From contig JAKGBX010000002.1 of NCBI GenBank assembly GCA_021555075.1, positions 236,001-300,000 on the forward strand: a DNA stretch of 64,000 bases. The letters run 5' to 3'. Below are positions 25,875-34,820 of this stretch, piece after piece; within the stretch, counting starts at the first letter, position 1; each line of letters opens with the position of its first letter. The notes below the pieces were generated by a model. The model ran no database searches. It was given only the letters and a program-made list of their open reading frames with translations, and was not told the origin of the DNA. A program made the position numbers and the translations under genes. Source of the stretch: Rhodobacteraceae bacterium LMO-JJ12. GTDB lineage: Bacteria > Pseudomonadota > Alphaproteobacteria > Rhodobacterales > Rhodobacteraceae.

Positions 25875-25898
25875 GAAAGCCGCCCGAAGGCGGCTTTC
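25875..25898 (-). terminator. Terminator hairpin after the CoA-ligase gene
   Basis: A perfect 10-bp stem, GAAAGCCGCC / GGCGGCTTTC, with a CGAA loop, 4 bp after the stop of the CoA-ligase gene. In the minus-strand transcript it is followed by CTTTCTTGCCC, a modest T-rich run. It separates the ligase transcript from the acyl-CoA dehydrogenase operon. Confidence 0.75.
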
Positions 25899-25902
25899 GA
25901 GT

Positions 25903-27534
25903 TTAGCGTTGATCCGGCAGCTTGTAGTCGCCGAGGTTCTTGCGAAGCGTCAGCTTGGACACCTTGCCGGTGGCGGTCATCGGCAATGCCTCGACCCAGA
26001 CCAGATCATCGGGCAATTGCCATTTGGCGAAATGCTCGGCCATGTGGGCGTGGATATCGGCCAGCGAGGGGCGCTCTTCGCCTGCGGGCACGGCCATCAG
26101 CACGGGGCGCTCGTCCCATTTCGGGTGCGGCACGGCGATAACCGCGCAATTGGCGATGGCAGGATGTGACATGGCGGCATTTTCCAGATCAATCGAGGAA
26201 ATCCATTCGCCGCCTGATTTGACCAAGTCCTTGGCGCGGTCCTGAAGAGATAGGAACCCGTCGGGTGTGATGATAGCCACGTCGCCCGTGCCGAACCAAC
26301 CATCTGCGTCCATCGCCGCTTTGGTGGCGTCCTCATTCTTGAAATAGCCTGAAACGACGGCATTACCGCGCACGTAAAGTTCGCCTGCGGCCTTGCCATC
26401 ATGGGGAAGGGGGTTGCCCGCATCATCGACGATCTTGAGTTCAACACCAAACACGCGGCGACCTTGCAGCGCCTTGTAGTCGATCATTTCGTTGAAGGGT
26501 TTTTCCTGAACCCAACGCGGCATGGTGCCATGGGTGCCGATGGGCGACGTTTCGGTCATGCCCCAGGCATGGACAACATCCACATCCTGTTTTTCAAACC
26601 CCTCGATCATCGAGCGTGGCGCGGCAGAGCCGCCGACGACGACATGGTTGAAGTTCTCCGGCTTGACGCCCTGTGCCTTGATTTCGGCCATCAGACCGAG
26701 CCAGACAGTTGGCACGCCCCAAGCGGAATAAACCTTCTCATCGTTCATCAGCTTCCACAGCGACGGCCCATCAAGCGCGCCGCCCGGCATGATCAGCGAA
26801 TGACCCATGAGCGGGCCGAAATAGGGCAGGCTCCACGCGTTGACGTGAAACAGCGGAACCACCGGCAGGATTTTCGATTCCGGCGGAATGGACGGCCCGA
26901 GCGTCATCGCGACATAGAGCGCGTGCAGAACCGTCGAGCGGTTGGAATAAAGCGCGCCTTTGGGGTGACCGGTGGTGCCGGAGGTATAGCAAAGACCGGC
27001 GGCGGTGTTTTCGTCGAACTCGGGCCAGGTGATGGTGTCGGGTTGCTCGGCCAGAAGCTCTTCATAGCAGAGCGCGTCGAGCGAATTTTCCGGCATATGG
27101 GCGCGGTCGGTCAGGATCACATAGGTGATGCCGTCACGCAGGTGGCTTTTCACCGCTTCGAGGATCGGCACGAAGGTGGTATCGACGAAGATCATCTCGT
27201 CTTCGGCATGGTTGACGATATAGATCATCTGTTCGGCCGAGAGGCGCGGGTTGATCGTATGACAGACGGCACCAATGCCCGAGATACTATAGTAGAGCTC
27301 AAAATGGCGATAGCCGTTCCAAGCCAATGTGGCGACACGATCACCGTTCTTGATGCCGCGGGCTTTGAGCGCATTGCCAAGCTGGGCCACGCGTTTGCCG
27401 GTTTCGGCGTAGGTCTGACGGTGGATGTCACCTTCGGTGCGCACCGACACAATTTCCGAATTGGGGTACATTTCGGCAGCGTAGGTAATGATATCGCTGA
27501 TCAGCAGCGGGCGCTGCATCATCATGCCAAGCAT
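25903..27534 (-). CDS. AMP-forming acyl-CoA ligase (long-chain fatty acid CoA ligase type)
   Basis: 543 aa from ATG at 27534 (MLGMMMQRPLLISDIITYAA), preceded by GAGAGGA. The AMP-binding signature YTSGTTGHPKGALYSNRS is present, followed by the HAWGMTETSP motif, the hinge GWFGTGDVAIITPDGFL and a C-terminal catalytic Lys region (LPMTATGKVSKLTLRKNL). It activates a carboxylic acid to its acyl-CoA via acyl-AMP and is the probable entry enzyme of the cluster. Chain length or class of substrate cannot be decided. It diverges from the quinone oxidoreductase gene. Confidence 0.93.
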   Translation of the reverse strand: MLGMMMQRPLLISDIITYAAEMYPNSEIVSVRTEGDIHRQTYAETGKRVAQLGNALKARGIKNGDRVATLAWNGYRHFELYYSISGIGAVCHTINPRLSAEQMIYIVNHAEDEMIFVDTTFVPILEAVKSHLRDGITYVILTDRAHMPENSLDALCYEELLAEQPDTITWPEFDENTAAGLCYTSGTTGHPKGALYSNRSTVLHALYVAMTLGPSIPPESKILPVVPLFHVNAWSLPYFGPLMGHSLIMPGGALDGPSLWKLMNDEKVYSAWGVPTVWLGLMAEIKAQGVKPENFNHVVVGGSAAPRSMIEGFEKQDVDVVHAWGMTETSPIGTHGTMPRWVQEKPFNEMIDYKALQGRRVFGVELKIVDDAGNPLPHDGKAAGELYVRGNAVVSGYFKNEDATKAAMDADGWFGTGDVAIITPDGFLSLQDRAKDLVKSGGEWISSIDLENAAMSHPAIANCAVIAVPHPKWDERPVLMAVPAGEERPSLADIHAHMAEHFAKWQLPDDLVWVEALPMTATGKVSKLTLRKNLGDYKLPDQR

Positions 27535-27717
27535 GTCTGGTCCTCTCAGTTGGTGATTTCTCCCTGGAAGGGAAAGACTAAGCCGAAGGGCAAGGGGATG
27601 GGAAGAGGAATTGCTGGCCTCTCGGGAAAAGTGACGTTCCGGCATTCGCGGCGGGCAGGTCTTGCGGGGCGGGCGGGCGCGGGCCTAGGCTGTGGCTCAC
27701 GCCGACAGGAGAACGAT

Positions 27718-28686
27718 ATGAAAGCCATAATCTGCAAGGAATTCGGTCCGCTCGAGGATCTGGTGCTGGAAGAGACCGCCGATCCAAGCCCCGGTAAGGG
27801 CCAGATCCTGATCCGGGTCGAAGCTGCGGGGGTAAACTTTCCCGATGGGCTTCTGGTGCAGGGGCTCTACCAATTGAAACCGCCAACGCCGTTCATTCCG
27901 GGCATGGAGGTGGCCGGGGTTGTCGAGGCGCTGGGCGAAGGGGTCACGCGGTTTGCCGTCGGGGACCGCGTGGCGTCGCGCTCGGCGCTGGGCGGGTTTG
28001 CCGAGAAGGTGGCCGTGTCCGAGGCGCAGGCCTTTGCCATGCCCGATAACATGGACGGTGCCGATGCCTGCGCGATGATGGTGGCGTTTGGCACCTCGCA
28101 TCACGCCCTGAAACAACGCGCCAACATGCAGCCCGGCGAAGTACTGGTTGTGTTCGGAGCGGCGGGCGCGACCGGAATCGCGGCGGTGCAGATCGGCAAG
28201 ATCATGGGCGCGCGGGTGATCGCCGTGGCCTCGTCAGAGGACAAGCGCAAGCTGGCGTTGGAAAGCGGTGCGGATGAAGCCATTGGCTATGACAACCTGA
28301 AGGACGAGATCAAGAAGCTGACTGGCGGCAAGGGCGCTGATGTGGTCTATGACGTGGTTGGCGGCGAAGCGTTTGATGCGGCCACGCGATTCATGGCGCG
28401 CAACGGGCGGCTTCTGGTCATTGGCTTTGCGGGCGGCGATATCCCGAAATTCCCGGTCAACCTTGCGCTGGTCAAGGAATACGCCGTCGTTGGCGTGTTC
28501 TGGGGCAATTTCACGATGTATCAGCCCGAGGATTACGCGGAGAATATGAAAGAGCTGTTCGGCTGGTATGCGGATGGCAAGATCACACCGCTGATCGAAG
28601 GGCGCTATCCGCTGGCCGAGGCATCGAATGTGCTCAAACGCATTCTCGACCGGGGTGCCACAGGCAAGATCGTATTGGTGCCCTGA
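27718..28686 (+). CDS. NADPH:quinone oxidoreductase family protein
   Basis: 322 aa from ATG at 27718 (MKAIICKEFGPLEDLVLEET), with AGGAGAAC upstream. A medium-chain reductase of the QOR/zeta-crystallin group without zinc ligands: GAAGATGIAAVQIGKIMGAR is the NADPH loop, and VVYDVVGGEAFDAATRFMARNGRLLVIGFAGG is typical. Such proteins reduce quinones or enoyl/enone bonds. The frame stays open far upstream (to 26401), but that part is antisense to the CoA ligase and not coding. It is divergent from the ligase gene with a 183-bp gap. Confidence 0.92.
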   Translation: MKAIICKEFGPLEDLVLEETADPSPGKGQILIRVEAAGVNFPDGLLVQGLYQLKPPTPFIPGMEVAGVVEALGEGVTRFAVGDRVASRSALGGFAEKVAVSEAQAFAMPDNMDGADACAMMVAFGTSHHALKQRANMQPGEVLVVFGAAGATGIAAVQIGKIMGARVIAVASSEDKRKLALESGADEAIGYDNLKDEIKKLTGGKGADVVYDVVGGEAFDAATRFMARNGRLLVIGFAGGDIPKFPVNLALVKEYAVVGVFWGNFTMYQPEDYAENMKELFGWYADGKITPLIEGRYPLAEASNVLKRILDRGATGKIVLVP

Positions 28687-28770
28687 AACGGGGCGTCGCC
28701 CTTGATCAGGCTCGGGTTTTGAGTGTTTCAGAAAGGAAAATGCCGGGTGTGAGCGATGTCTCCTCTCGTG

Positions 28771-28900
28771 CTTCATCTTTCCAAAAATACTCAAAACCCA
28801 AACCTCGCGCTCTTCGCAACAGCAATGGAGGGGCGCGCGGGGCATCTCTTGGGTGGCCGAGCGAAGCGAGGCCCCCCGGCGACGCCGTCAGGCGGCGCAA
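28771..28900 (+). repeat. Dispersed intergenic repeat, copy 2
   Basis: In the 368-bp gap between the quinone oxidoreductase and fbp genes, which holds no other gene. The left part (28771-28800) begins CTTCATCTTTCCAAAAATAC; the right part (28856-28900) begins GCCGAGCGAAGCGAGGCC and ends GACGCCGTCAGGCGGCGCAA. Same order and orientation as copy 1 at 13657-13820, but the terminal block occurs once here, not twice. Confidence 0.8.
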
Positions 28901-29054
28901 TACCTCGGGCTCAGAGCCGCGGTGCAAAGCTATCGCTTTCGGGCGCGCCAAGGGTTGGAATTTTCGCCTAGCTTGATTTCTCTAATTTCGCTAGACCACC
29001 GCAGTCTGGATTAATGACCGCGACACCACCTTTTTGGCCAGAACCGGAGACCTC

Positions 29055-30056
29055 ATGACCGCCACGCATAAAATCATTGATACGAAAGAGATGCCCGATG
29101 CGCTGGCCCCGGTGATCGAAGCGCTTTGTGAAGTTGGGCGTGATGTGGCGATGATTATTGCAAAGGGTGCTCTGGCGGGTGCGCTGGGCAAGGGCGTGGG
29201 CGAAAACACTGATGGCGATCAGCAAAAGGCGCTGGATGTCATGGCGGACGAGATGTTTGAGGCAAGGCTGCGCAGCACTGACGTGCGCTGGTATGCAAGC
29301 GAGGAGCAGGAACATGTGCTCACGCTGAACCCAAAAGGCAACTATGCTCTGGCGATTGATCCGCTGGATGGGTCGTCGAATATCGACGTGAATGTTTCCA
29401 TCGGCACGATCTTTTCGATTTTCAAAGCCGTGGATGACCCGGAGAAGAGCTTCTTGCGCAATGCACGTGAACAGGTGGCGGGCGGGTATATCGTCTATGG
29501 TCCGGCGACAGCACTTGTGGTTACCTTTGGCGATGGCACGCTGATGTTCACGATGGACCCCGAAAGCCGCAGATTCGTGTTGACCGAACGGCGCATGCAG
29601 GTGGCGCAAAGCACCAAGGAATTCGCCATCAATGCGTCGAACTATCGTCAATGGCGCAAGCCTGTGCGGGCCTATATTGATGATTGCCTGGCGGGAGAGA
29701 CCGGCCCGCGTGACAAGAACTTCAACATGCGCTGGGTGGGAAGCCTTGTGGCGGAAGCGCATCGCATCCTGACGCGGGGTGGGGTGTTTCTTTATCCCGG
29801 CGACGCACGCTCTGGCTATGAGAGCGGGCGGCTGCGCATGATCTATGAATGTGCGCCGATTGCCTTTCTTGTCGAACAGGCCGGAGGACGGGCAAGCGAT
29901 GGGCATGGTGCGTTGCTTGATGGGCAGGCGAGCACGCTGCACGCGCGCACGCCGCTTGTCTTCGGCTCGGTTGAGGAGGTTGACCGTGTGTCGGCCTATC
30001 ACGAAATGTCGGATGACGAACTCGCGGCATTGTTTGCTGAGCGCGGCGCGCTCTGA
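29055..30056 (+). CDS. fbp: Fructose-1,6-bisphosphatase class 1
   Basis: 333 aa from ATG at 29055 (MTATHKIIDTKEMPDALAPV), preceded by CGGAGA; an upstream ATG at 29034 would add 7 residues. The class 1 FBPase metal and phosphate site is clear: IDPLDGSSNIDVNVSIGTIF, and GYESGRLRMIYECAPIAFL near the C-terminus. It removes the C1 phosphate of fructose 1,6-bisphosphate in gluconeogenesis or the Calvin cycle. It heads a run with fba, rpe and gph on the same strand, the usual content of alphaproteobacterial cbb operons, but no RuBisCO or phosphoribulokinase gene is present here. Confidence 0.94.
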   Translation: MTATHKIIDTKEMPDALAPVIEALCEVGRDVAMIIAKGALAGALGKGVGENTDGDQQKALDVMADEMFEARLRSTDVRWYASEEQEHVLTLNPKGNYALAIDPLDGSSNIDVNVSIGTIFSIFKAVDDPEKSFLRNAREQVAGGYIVYGPATALVVTFGDGTLMFTMDPESRRFVLTERRMQVAQSTKEFAINASNYRQWRKPVRAYIDDCLAGETGPRDKNFNMRWVGSLVAEAHRILTRGGVFLYPGDARSGYESGRLRMIYECAPIAFLVEQAGGRASDGHGALLDGQASTLHARTPLVFGSVEEVDRVSAYHEMSDDELAALFAERGAL

Positions 30057-30250
30057 AGCCGTTTGCATGAAATGGTGGCGCTTGGTGTAAAAAAGCGCAC
30101 AAGAAATGGTGACGAATTGTCGGTTGGCTGTGGCTAACGGGCGGTTTCGGGGTTAATTCATGCCGGGAGGGCAGGTGCTGCGCCGTTGCGCCGCTTGCCG
30201 GGTATTTTGCGCGAAGGCGCACAGACATTGCTGAGGATGAAGGAAAGACG

Positions 30251-31306
30251 ATGGCTCTGATTACGCTTCGACAATTGCTCGATCATGCTGCTGAGAACGA
30301 CTATGGCGTTCCGGCATTCAACATCAACAATATGGAGCAGGGGCTTGCCATCATGCGGGCCGCTCAAAAGACCAATTCGCCGGTGATCATGCAAGCCAGT
30401 CGCGGCGCGCGGGGGTATGCGGGTGACATCATGCTCAAGCATATGATTCAGGCTCTGAGCGAGATGTATCCCGATATTCCGCTCTGTATGCATCAGGACC
30501 ACGGCAACAACGAGGCGACCTGTCTTTCCGCGATCAAGCACGGCTTTACATCGGTGATGATGGATGGATCGCTGGAAGCGGATATGAAGACGCCAGCGGA
30601 TTGGGATTATAACGTCGCAATCACCCAGAGGGTCAGTGAAATGGCGCATTGGGTCGGAGCGAGCGTTGAGGGTGAGTTGGGCGTTCTTGGTTCGCTGGAG
30701 ACGGGTCAGGCGGCGGAAGAAGACGGCTCGGGGGCTGTTGGCAAGTTGAGCGAAGATCAATTGCTGACTGACCCGGACGAAGCCAAGGATTTTGTCGCGC
30801 TGACCAAGGTTGATGCGCTGGCGATTGCCTGTGGCACCAGCCACGGCGCTTACAAGTTCAGCTCAAAACCGACGGGCGAGACATTGGCGATCAAGCGGAT
30901 CGAAGAGATCCACGCCAAGATCCCCAATGTGCATCTGGTGATGCATGGGTCGTCCAGCGTGCCGCAATATTTGCAAGACCTGATCAACGAAAACGGCGGC
31001 GAAATGCCCCAGACCTACGGCGTGCCGGTGGAAGAGATTGAGCGCGGCATCAAGTCGGGTGTGCGCAAGGTCAATATCGACACGGATAACCGCATGGCGA
31101 TCACAGGGACCTGGCGCAAGATTGCCAAGGAAAAACCGACCGAATTTGACCCGCGCAAATTCATGATCCCGGCGATGGACGAGATGCAGAAGCTTTGCGA
31201 GGACCGGTTTGAGCGGTTTGGCACGGCGGGCAATGCGGGCAAGCTCAAGCCGATTGATCTGGACGAAATGGCGAAACGCTATGCCGCCGGGTCGCTTGAT
31301 CCATAA
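30251..31306 (+). CDS. fba: Class II fructose-bisphosphate aldolase (CbbA type)
   Basis: 351 aa, zinc-dependent aldolase. Zinc and active-site elements are visible: [20 protein letters not shown], the VEGELGVLG segment, GTSHGAYKF with a zinc His, HGSSSVPQ with another His, and the NIDTDNRMA phosphate-binding stretch. The sequence type ([20 protein letters not shown]) is the CbbA form seen in Calvin-cycle operons. The 195-bp gap from fbp suggests its own promoter. RBS AAGGAAAG lies upstream of the ATG. Confidence 0.95.
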   Translation: MALITLRQLLDHAAENDYGVPAFNINNMEQGLAIMRAAQKTNSPVIMQASRGARGYAGDIMLKHMIQALSEMYPDIPLCMHQDHGNNEATCLSAIKHGFTSVMMDGSLEADMKTPADWDYNVAITQRVSEMAHWVGASVEGELGVLGSLETGQAAEEDGSGAVGKLSEDQLLTDPDEAKDFVALTKVDALAIACGTSHGAYKFSSKPTGETLAIKRIEEIHAKIPNVHLVMHGSSSVPQYLQDLINENGGEMPQTYGVPVEEIERGIKSGVRKVNIDTDNRMAITGTWRKIAKEKPTEFDPRKFMIPAMDEMQKLCEDRFERFGTAGNAGKLKPIDLDEMAKRYAAGSLDP

Positions 31307-31351
31307 GGACACGGTGGGTGGTTTGCCCGCCTGACGACAACGAGGTTCGAC

Positions 31352-32047
31352 ATGACATTTGACCGGTCCATCAAGATCGCCCCTTCTATCCTGAGCGCGG
31401 ATTTTGCCAACTTCGGGCAAGAGATTCAGGCGATTGAAGCGCAGGGTGCCGATTGGGTGCATGTGGATGTGATGGACGGGCATTTCGTGCCGAACCTGAC
31501 CTTTGGGCCGCAGGCGGTAAAGGCGTTTCGCCCGCATGTGAAGACCTTCATGGACGTGCATCTGATGATCGCGCCGGTGGACCCCTATATCGACGCCTAT
31601 GCAGACGCGGGGGCCGATATGATCACCGCGCATCTTGAGGCCGGGCCGCATATTCACCGCACTTTGCAGGCGATCAAGGCGACCGGAAAGATGGCGGGGG
31701 TGAGCCTTAACCCCGGCACGCCAGCCGAGGCGATTGCGGATGTATTGGACCTCTGTGACATGGTTCTGGTGATGACGGTGAACCCCGGTTTTGGCGGGCA
31801 GAAGTTCATCCATTCGGGCGTTGAGAAGACCCGCAAGATTCGCCAGATGATCGGTGATCGTCCGATTCACATACAGATTGATGGCGGAGTGACGACCGAA
31901 ACGGCGCCTTTGGTGGCGGCGGCGGGGGCCGATGTTCTGGTGGCCGGATCGGCGGTATTCAAGGGCGGATCGGTTGAGAATCCGGCCGCATATGGCGAGA
32001 ATATCCGCGCCATTCGCGCAGCGGCCGAAGGGGCCGTGCAGGGCTGA
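31352..32047 (+). CDS. rpe: Ribulose-phosphate 3-epimerase
   Basis: 231 aa, a TIM-barrel enzyme interconverting ribulose 5-phosphate and xylulose 5-phosphate. Motifs: [35 protein letters not shown] (metal His and Asp), [21 protein letters not shown] and [20 protein letters not shown]. It is 45 bp downstream of fba and 61 bp upstream of gph, consistent with a single operon for sugar-phosphate interconversion. Confidence 0.96.
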   Translation: MTFDRSIKIAPSILSADFANFGQEIQAIEAQGADWVHVDVMDGHFVPNLTFGPQAVKAFRPHVKTFMDVHLMIAPVDPYIDAYADAGADMITAHLEAGPHIHRTLQAIKATGKMAGVSLNPGTPAEAIADVLDLCDMVLVMTVNPGFGGQKFIHSGVEKTRKIRQMIGDRPIHIQIDGGVTTETAPLVAAAGADVLVAGSAVFKGGSVENPAAYGENIRAIRAAAEGAVQG

Positions 32048-32108
32048 GCGTTAAGCTGCGCTATGCCGAGACGTCGGTAAGCGAATTGGACAGTTGGAAG
32101 GTTTTGTC

Positions 32109-32765
32109 ATGCGCGCGATAGTCTTTGATCTTGACGGCACGCTGATCGACAGCGCGCCGGATATTCACGCCGCGGTCAATGCGATGCTGGTCGGTGAAGG
32201 GTTGGCGCCGCTCGACCTGCCGACGGTGATTTCCTTTGTCGGCAACGGGCTGCCCAAGCTGGTCGAGCGTGTCATGGCGGTGCGTGGGATTGATAGCACG
32301 CGTCATGGTGATCTGACGCAGGTGACGCTGAGCCATTACAACGCGGCGAGTTCTGATCTGACACGGCCCTATCCGGGTATGGTGGCGGCGCTGGAACGGT
32401 TGCAGGGGGAGGGGTTTGTTCTGGGGCTTTGCACCAACAAGCCTGAGGCTCCGGCGCGCAAGATTCTTGAAGAGATGGATTTGGCGCAGTTTTTCGGCGC
32501 GGTGCTGGGCGGCGATAGCTTGCCTGTGAAAAAGCCCGACCCTGAGCCGCTTAGGGCGGTGTTTCGCGCCTTGGGCGTGGAGAGCGGGCTTTATGTCGGG
32601 GACAGCGAGGTTGACGCCGAGACGGCCAAGGCGGCGGGCGTGCCGTTTGCGTTGTTCACGCTGGGCTATCGCAAGACTCCGATTGAGGATGTGCCACATA
32701 CCCATGCGTTTGACGATTTTGCGGCGCTGCCGGGAATCGCGGCGCGGGTGATGGCAGAGGTCTGA
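32109..32765 (+). CDS. gph: Phosphoglycolate phosphatase (HAD family)
   Basis: 218 aa from ATG at 32109 (MRAIVFDLDGTLIDSAPDIH), with GGAAGG 7 bp upstream. HAD motifs: DLDGT (I), the CTNKPEAP region (II), the KKPDPEP Lys (III) and GDSEVDAETAKAAG (IV). Gph/CbbZ clears 2-phosphoglycolate; in an organism without RuBisCO it would act on phosphoglycolate from DNA repair. Other small phosphate esters are possible substrates. It is the last gene of the fbp-fba-rpe-gph run, facing the regulator gene. Confidence 0.9.
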   Translation: MRAIVFDLDGTLIDSAPDIHAAVNAMLVGEGLAPLDLPTVISFVGNGLPKLVERVMAVRGIDSTRHGDLTQVTLSHYNAASSDLTRPYPGMVAALERLQGEGFVLGLCTNKPEAPARKILEEMDLAQFFGAVLGGDSLPVKKPDPEPLRAVFRALGVESGLYVGDSEVDAETAKAAGVPFALFTLGYRKTPIEDVPHTHAFDDFAALPGIAARVMAEV

Positions 32766-32773
32766 GCGGGCTG

Positions 32774-33319
32774 TCAGAGACCGATATCGCCGAGTTTCGA
32801 GAGCAGGTCGGCGGCGTTGCGGGCGGAAAATTTACGCAACAAACGGGCGCGCACGTCTTCGATGGTGCGCGGGGACAGGCCGAGAGTGCGGCCGATTTCC
32901 TTGGAGGTGAGGCCGCGTGAGAGCCACGTCACCACTTCGCGTTCGCGCGGGGTGAGTGAAGGGCCGTCTGCATGGGGCGCGATGCGTGCAAAGCTCATCA
33001 CCACCTGCGCCAGTGGATCGTCTGGCGTGAGTGTCTGGGCGCGAAAGCGGCACCAGAAAGGCGTGCCGTCGGCGTGATGCATCATGCGTTCATCCGAGTA
33101 TTCAGCGCCGCTGGACAAGGGGCCAAGCCCGACATCACGGATCGAGCGAAACTCGTGATCCGAGCTATAGAGCATGCGGAAGCTCTGGCCGAGGAGGGCT
33201 TCGCGCTCGTATCCGAACAGACGCGCAAAAGTGGCGTTGCAGGCGCGGATCACGCGAACTTCGGTGAGCACGAGACCGATGGGCGCGGCGTCAAATGTGA
33301 GTTGGCTGAAATGATCCAA
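32774..33319 (-). CDS. PAS domain LuxR-type transcriptional regulator
   Basis: A 181-aa two-domain regulator. N-terminal PAS domain (about 8-110: FDAAPIGLVLTEVRVIRACN, then the FARLFGYEREALLGQSF and HADGTPFWCRFRAQTL parts) and a C-terminal LuxR/GerE helix-turn-helix (about 120-175: LTPREREVVTWLSRGLTSKE and onward). It has no receiver or autoinducer-binding domain, so the PAS domain probably senses a ligand directly. It diverges from the M20 hydrolase/ABC importer genes, and a perfect 20-bp palindrome lies in the shared promoter. Confidence 0.9.
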   Translation of the reverse strand: MDHFSQLTFDAAPIGLVLTEVRVIRACNATFARLFGYEREALLGQSFRMLYSSDHEFRSIRDVGLGPLSSGAEYSDERMMHHADGTPFWCRFRAQTLTPDDPLAQVVMSFARIAPHADGPSLTPREREVVTWLSRGLTSKEIGRTLGLSPRTIEDVRARLLRKFSARNAADLLSKLGDIGL

Positions 33320-33340
33320 GAGGTTCAGGCTCCCGTGAAA

Positions 33341-33360
33341 CTACGGTATTGATACCGTAG
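33341..33360. promoter_or_regulatory. Perfect 20-bp palindrome, candidate LuxR-family operator
   Basis: CTACGGTATTGATACCGTAG has 9-bp arms with a TG centre and lies 21 bp upstream of the regulator start and 45 bp upstream of the M20 hydrolase start. Length and two-fold symmetry match sites bound by dimeric LuxR/GerE domains. It probably lets the regulator control both itself and the hydrolase/importer operon. No second copy was noticed. Confidence 0.7.
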
Positions 33361-33405
33361 GGGTGAGAAGGGCATGGTTTATCATCCGATTGCAAGGAGT
33401 GGATC

Positions 33406-34689
33406 ATGGATATTGCCGATAAGTTGATGCGCGAGATTGAGGCGCGGCGCGACGATCTGGTGGAGTTGACGCAGGAATTGATCCGTATTCCGACGTTGAA
33501 TCCGCCGGGGGATTTTTATCGCGACATCTGCGATTTTCTTGATCGCCGGCTTGTGCGGCATGGGTTTGCGACCGAATTGATCCGCGCCAAGGGGGCGATT
33601 GGGGACAGCGACAAGCATCCACGCTGGAACTTAATTGCGCGTAAAGAGGGAGCGCGCGCTGGCGAGTGTGTGCACTTCAACAGCCATATTGATGTGGTCG
33701 AAGTGGGTAAGGGTTGGACGACGGACCCGTTTGGCGGCGAGGTGAAAGACGGCAACATTTACGGGCGCGGGGCCTGTGACATGAAGGGCGGCTTGGCGGC
33801 GAGCATTATCGCGGCGGAGGCGTTTATCGCGGTATGTCCGGATTTCAGCGGCGCAATCGAGATCAGCGGCACGGCGGACGAGGAATCGGGCGGGTTCGGT
33901 GGCGTCGCCTACCTCGCGGAAAAAGGCTATTTCAACCCCGAGCGGGTGCAGCATGTGATCATTCCGGAACCGCTGAACAAGGACCGGATTTGTCTGGGGC
34001 ATCGCGGTGTGTGGTGGGCCGAGATTGAGACCCATGGCGAGATCGCGCATGGCTCGATGCCGTTTCTTGGGGATTGTGCCGTGCGCCATATGGGGGCGGT
34101 GATGCATGAGATGGAGAGCAGCCTTTTCCCTGCGCTGGCGATGAAACGGACCGATATGCCGGTGGTGCCGGAAGGGGCCAAGCAATCGACGCTGAACATC
34201 AATTCGATCCATGGTGGCGAGAACGAACAGGCGGACGATTATACAGGTTTGCCAAGCCCTTGTGTGCCCGATAGCTGTCGTATGGTGATTGATAGGCGGT
34301 TCCTGATCGAGGAGGATATCGACGAGGTTCAGGAAGAGATTCACGGGTTGTTGCGGCGGGTGCAGGAGGGGCGTGACAACTTCCGCTATGACGTGCGCGA
34401 GTTGCAGCGGGTGTTGCCAACGATGACCGAAAAAAGCGCGCCTGTGGTGCAATCGGTGGCGCGAGCGGTGGCGGCGGTGATGGGCAAAGAGGCGGAATAT
34501 GTGGTCAGCCCCGGCACCTATGACCAGAAGCATATCGACCGGATCGGGCGGCTGAAGAACTGTATCGCTTATGGGCCGGGAATCCTCGATCTGGCGCACA
34601 AACCTGATGAATATGTGGGTATTGATGACATGGTGGAGAGCGCGCAGGTGATGGCGCGGTCGCTGTTGGATTTGCTGGGCGGTAAATGA
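33406..34689 (+). CDS. M20-family metallohydrolase (acetylornithine deacetylase/desuccinylase type)
   Basis: A 427-aa zinc amidohydrolase of the ArgE/DapE group. Metal-site motifs: HFNSHIDVVE, GRGACDMKGGLAASIIAAEA, GTADEESGGFGG (catalytic Glu-Glu) and the C-terminal AHKPDEYVGIDDM with the last zinc His. The EIETHGEIAHGSMPFLGDCA stretch belongs to the lid/dimerisation domain. RBS CAAGGAGT precedes the ATG. Followed by a peptide-type ABC importer and divergent from a PAS-LuxR regulator, it most likely hydrolyses an imported N-acyl amino acid or dipeptide. The exact substrate is not readable. Confidence 0.88.
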   Translation: MDIADKLMREIEARRDDLVELTQELIRIPTLNPPGDFYRDICDFLDRRLVRHGFATELIRAKGAIGDSDKHPRWNLIARKEGARAGECVHFNSHIDVVEVGKGWTTDPFGGEVKDGNIYGRGACDMKGGLAASIIAAEAFIAVCPDFSGAIEISGTADEESGGFGGVAYLAEKGYFNPERVQHVIIPEPLNKDRICLGHRGVWWAEIETHGEIAHGSMPFLGDCAVRHMGAVMHEMESSLFPALAMKRTDMPVVPEGAKQSTLNINSIHGGENEQADDYTGLPSPCVPDSCRMVIDRRFLIEEDIDEVQEEIHGLLRRVQEGRDNFRYDVRELQRVLPTMTEKSAPVVQSVARAVAAVMGKEAEYVVSPGTYDQKHIDRIGRLKNCIAYGPGILDLAHKPDEYVGIDDMVESAQVMARSLLDLLGGK

Positions 34690-34712
34690 ATCACCAAGCC
34701 ACCGCCCCAAAG

Positions 34713-34820
34713 GGTTAATGCGATTTTTCTGCAAGAAACCGGGGGGTGATCGGCGGGCACCGGCTGGCTGAAAGGCGTATGACATACGGTTACGTATGGT
34801 GAGGCGGGGAAAAGGTAAAC
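34713..34820. repeat. Intergenic element copy B (triple-arm CGTATG palindrome)
   Basis: Second copy of the element at 6670-6780, in the 320-bp gap between the M20 hydrolase and the ABC binding protein; the gap holds no other supported gene. Landmarks: GGTTAA (34713), GGGGTGATCGGCGG (34743), GGCTG (34766), core CGTATG-A-CATACG-N4-CGTATG (34776-34798) and GGTAAAC (34814). Spacing from GGGGTGA to GGCTG and to the core is identical to copy A (23 and 33 bp). Here the element points towards the binding-protein gene. Confidence 0.8.

Noticed and set aside
26401..27717. Open frame of 439 codons directly upstream of and in frame with the quinone oxidoreductase gene
   Set aside because: It is antisense to the CoA-ligase gene, has Arg/His-rich composition typical of a shadow frame in high-GC DNA, and the QOR start at 27718 has its own RBS.
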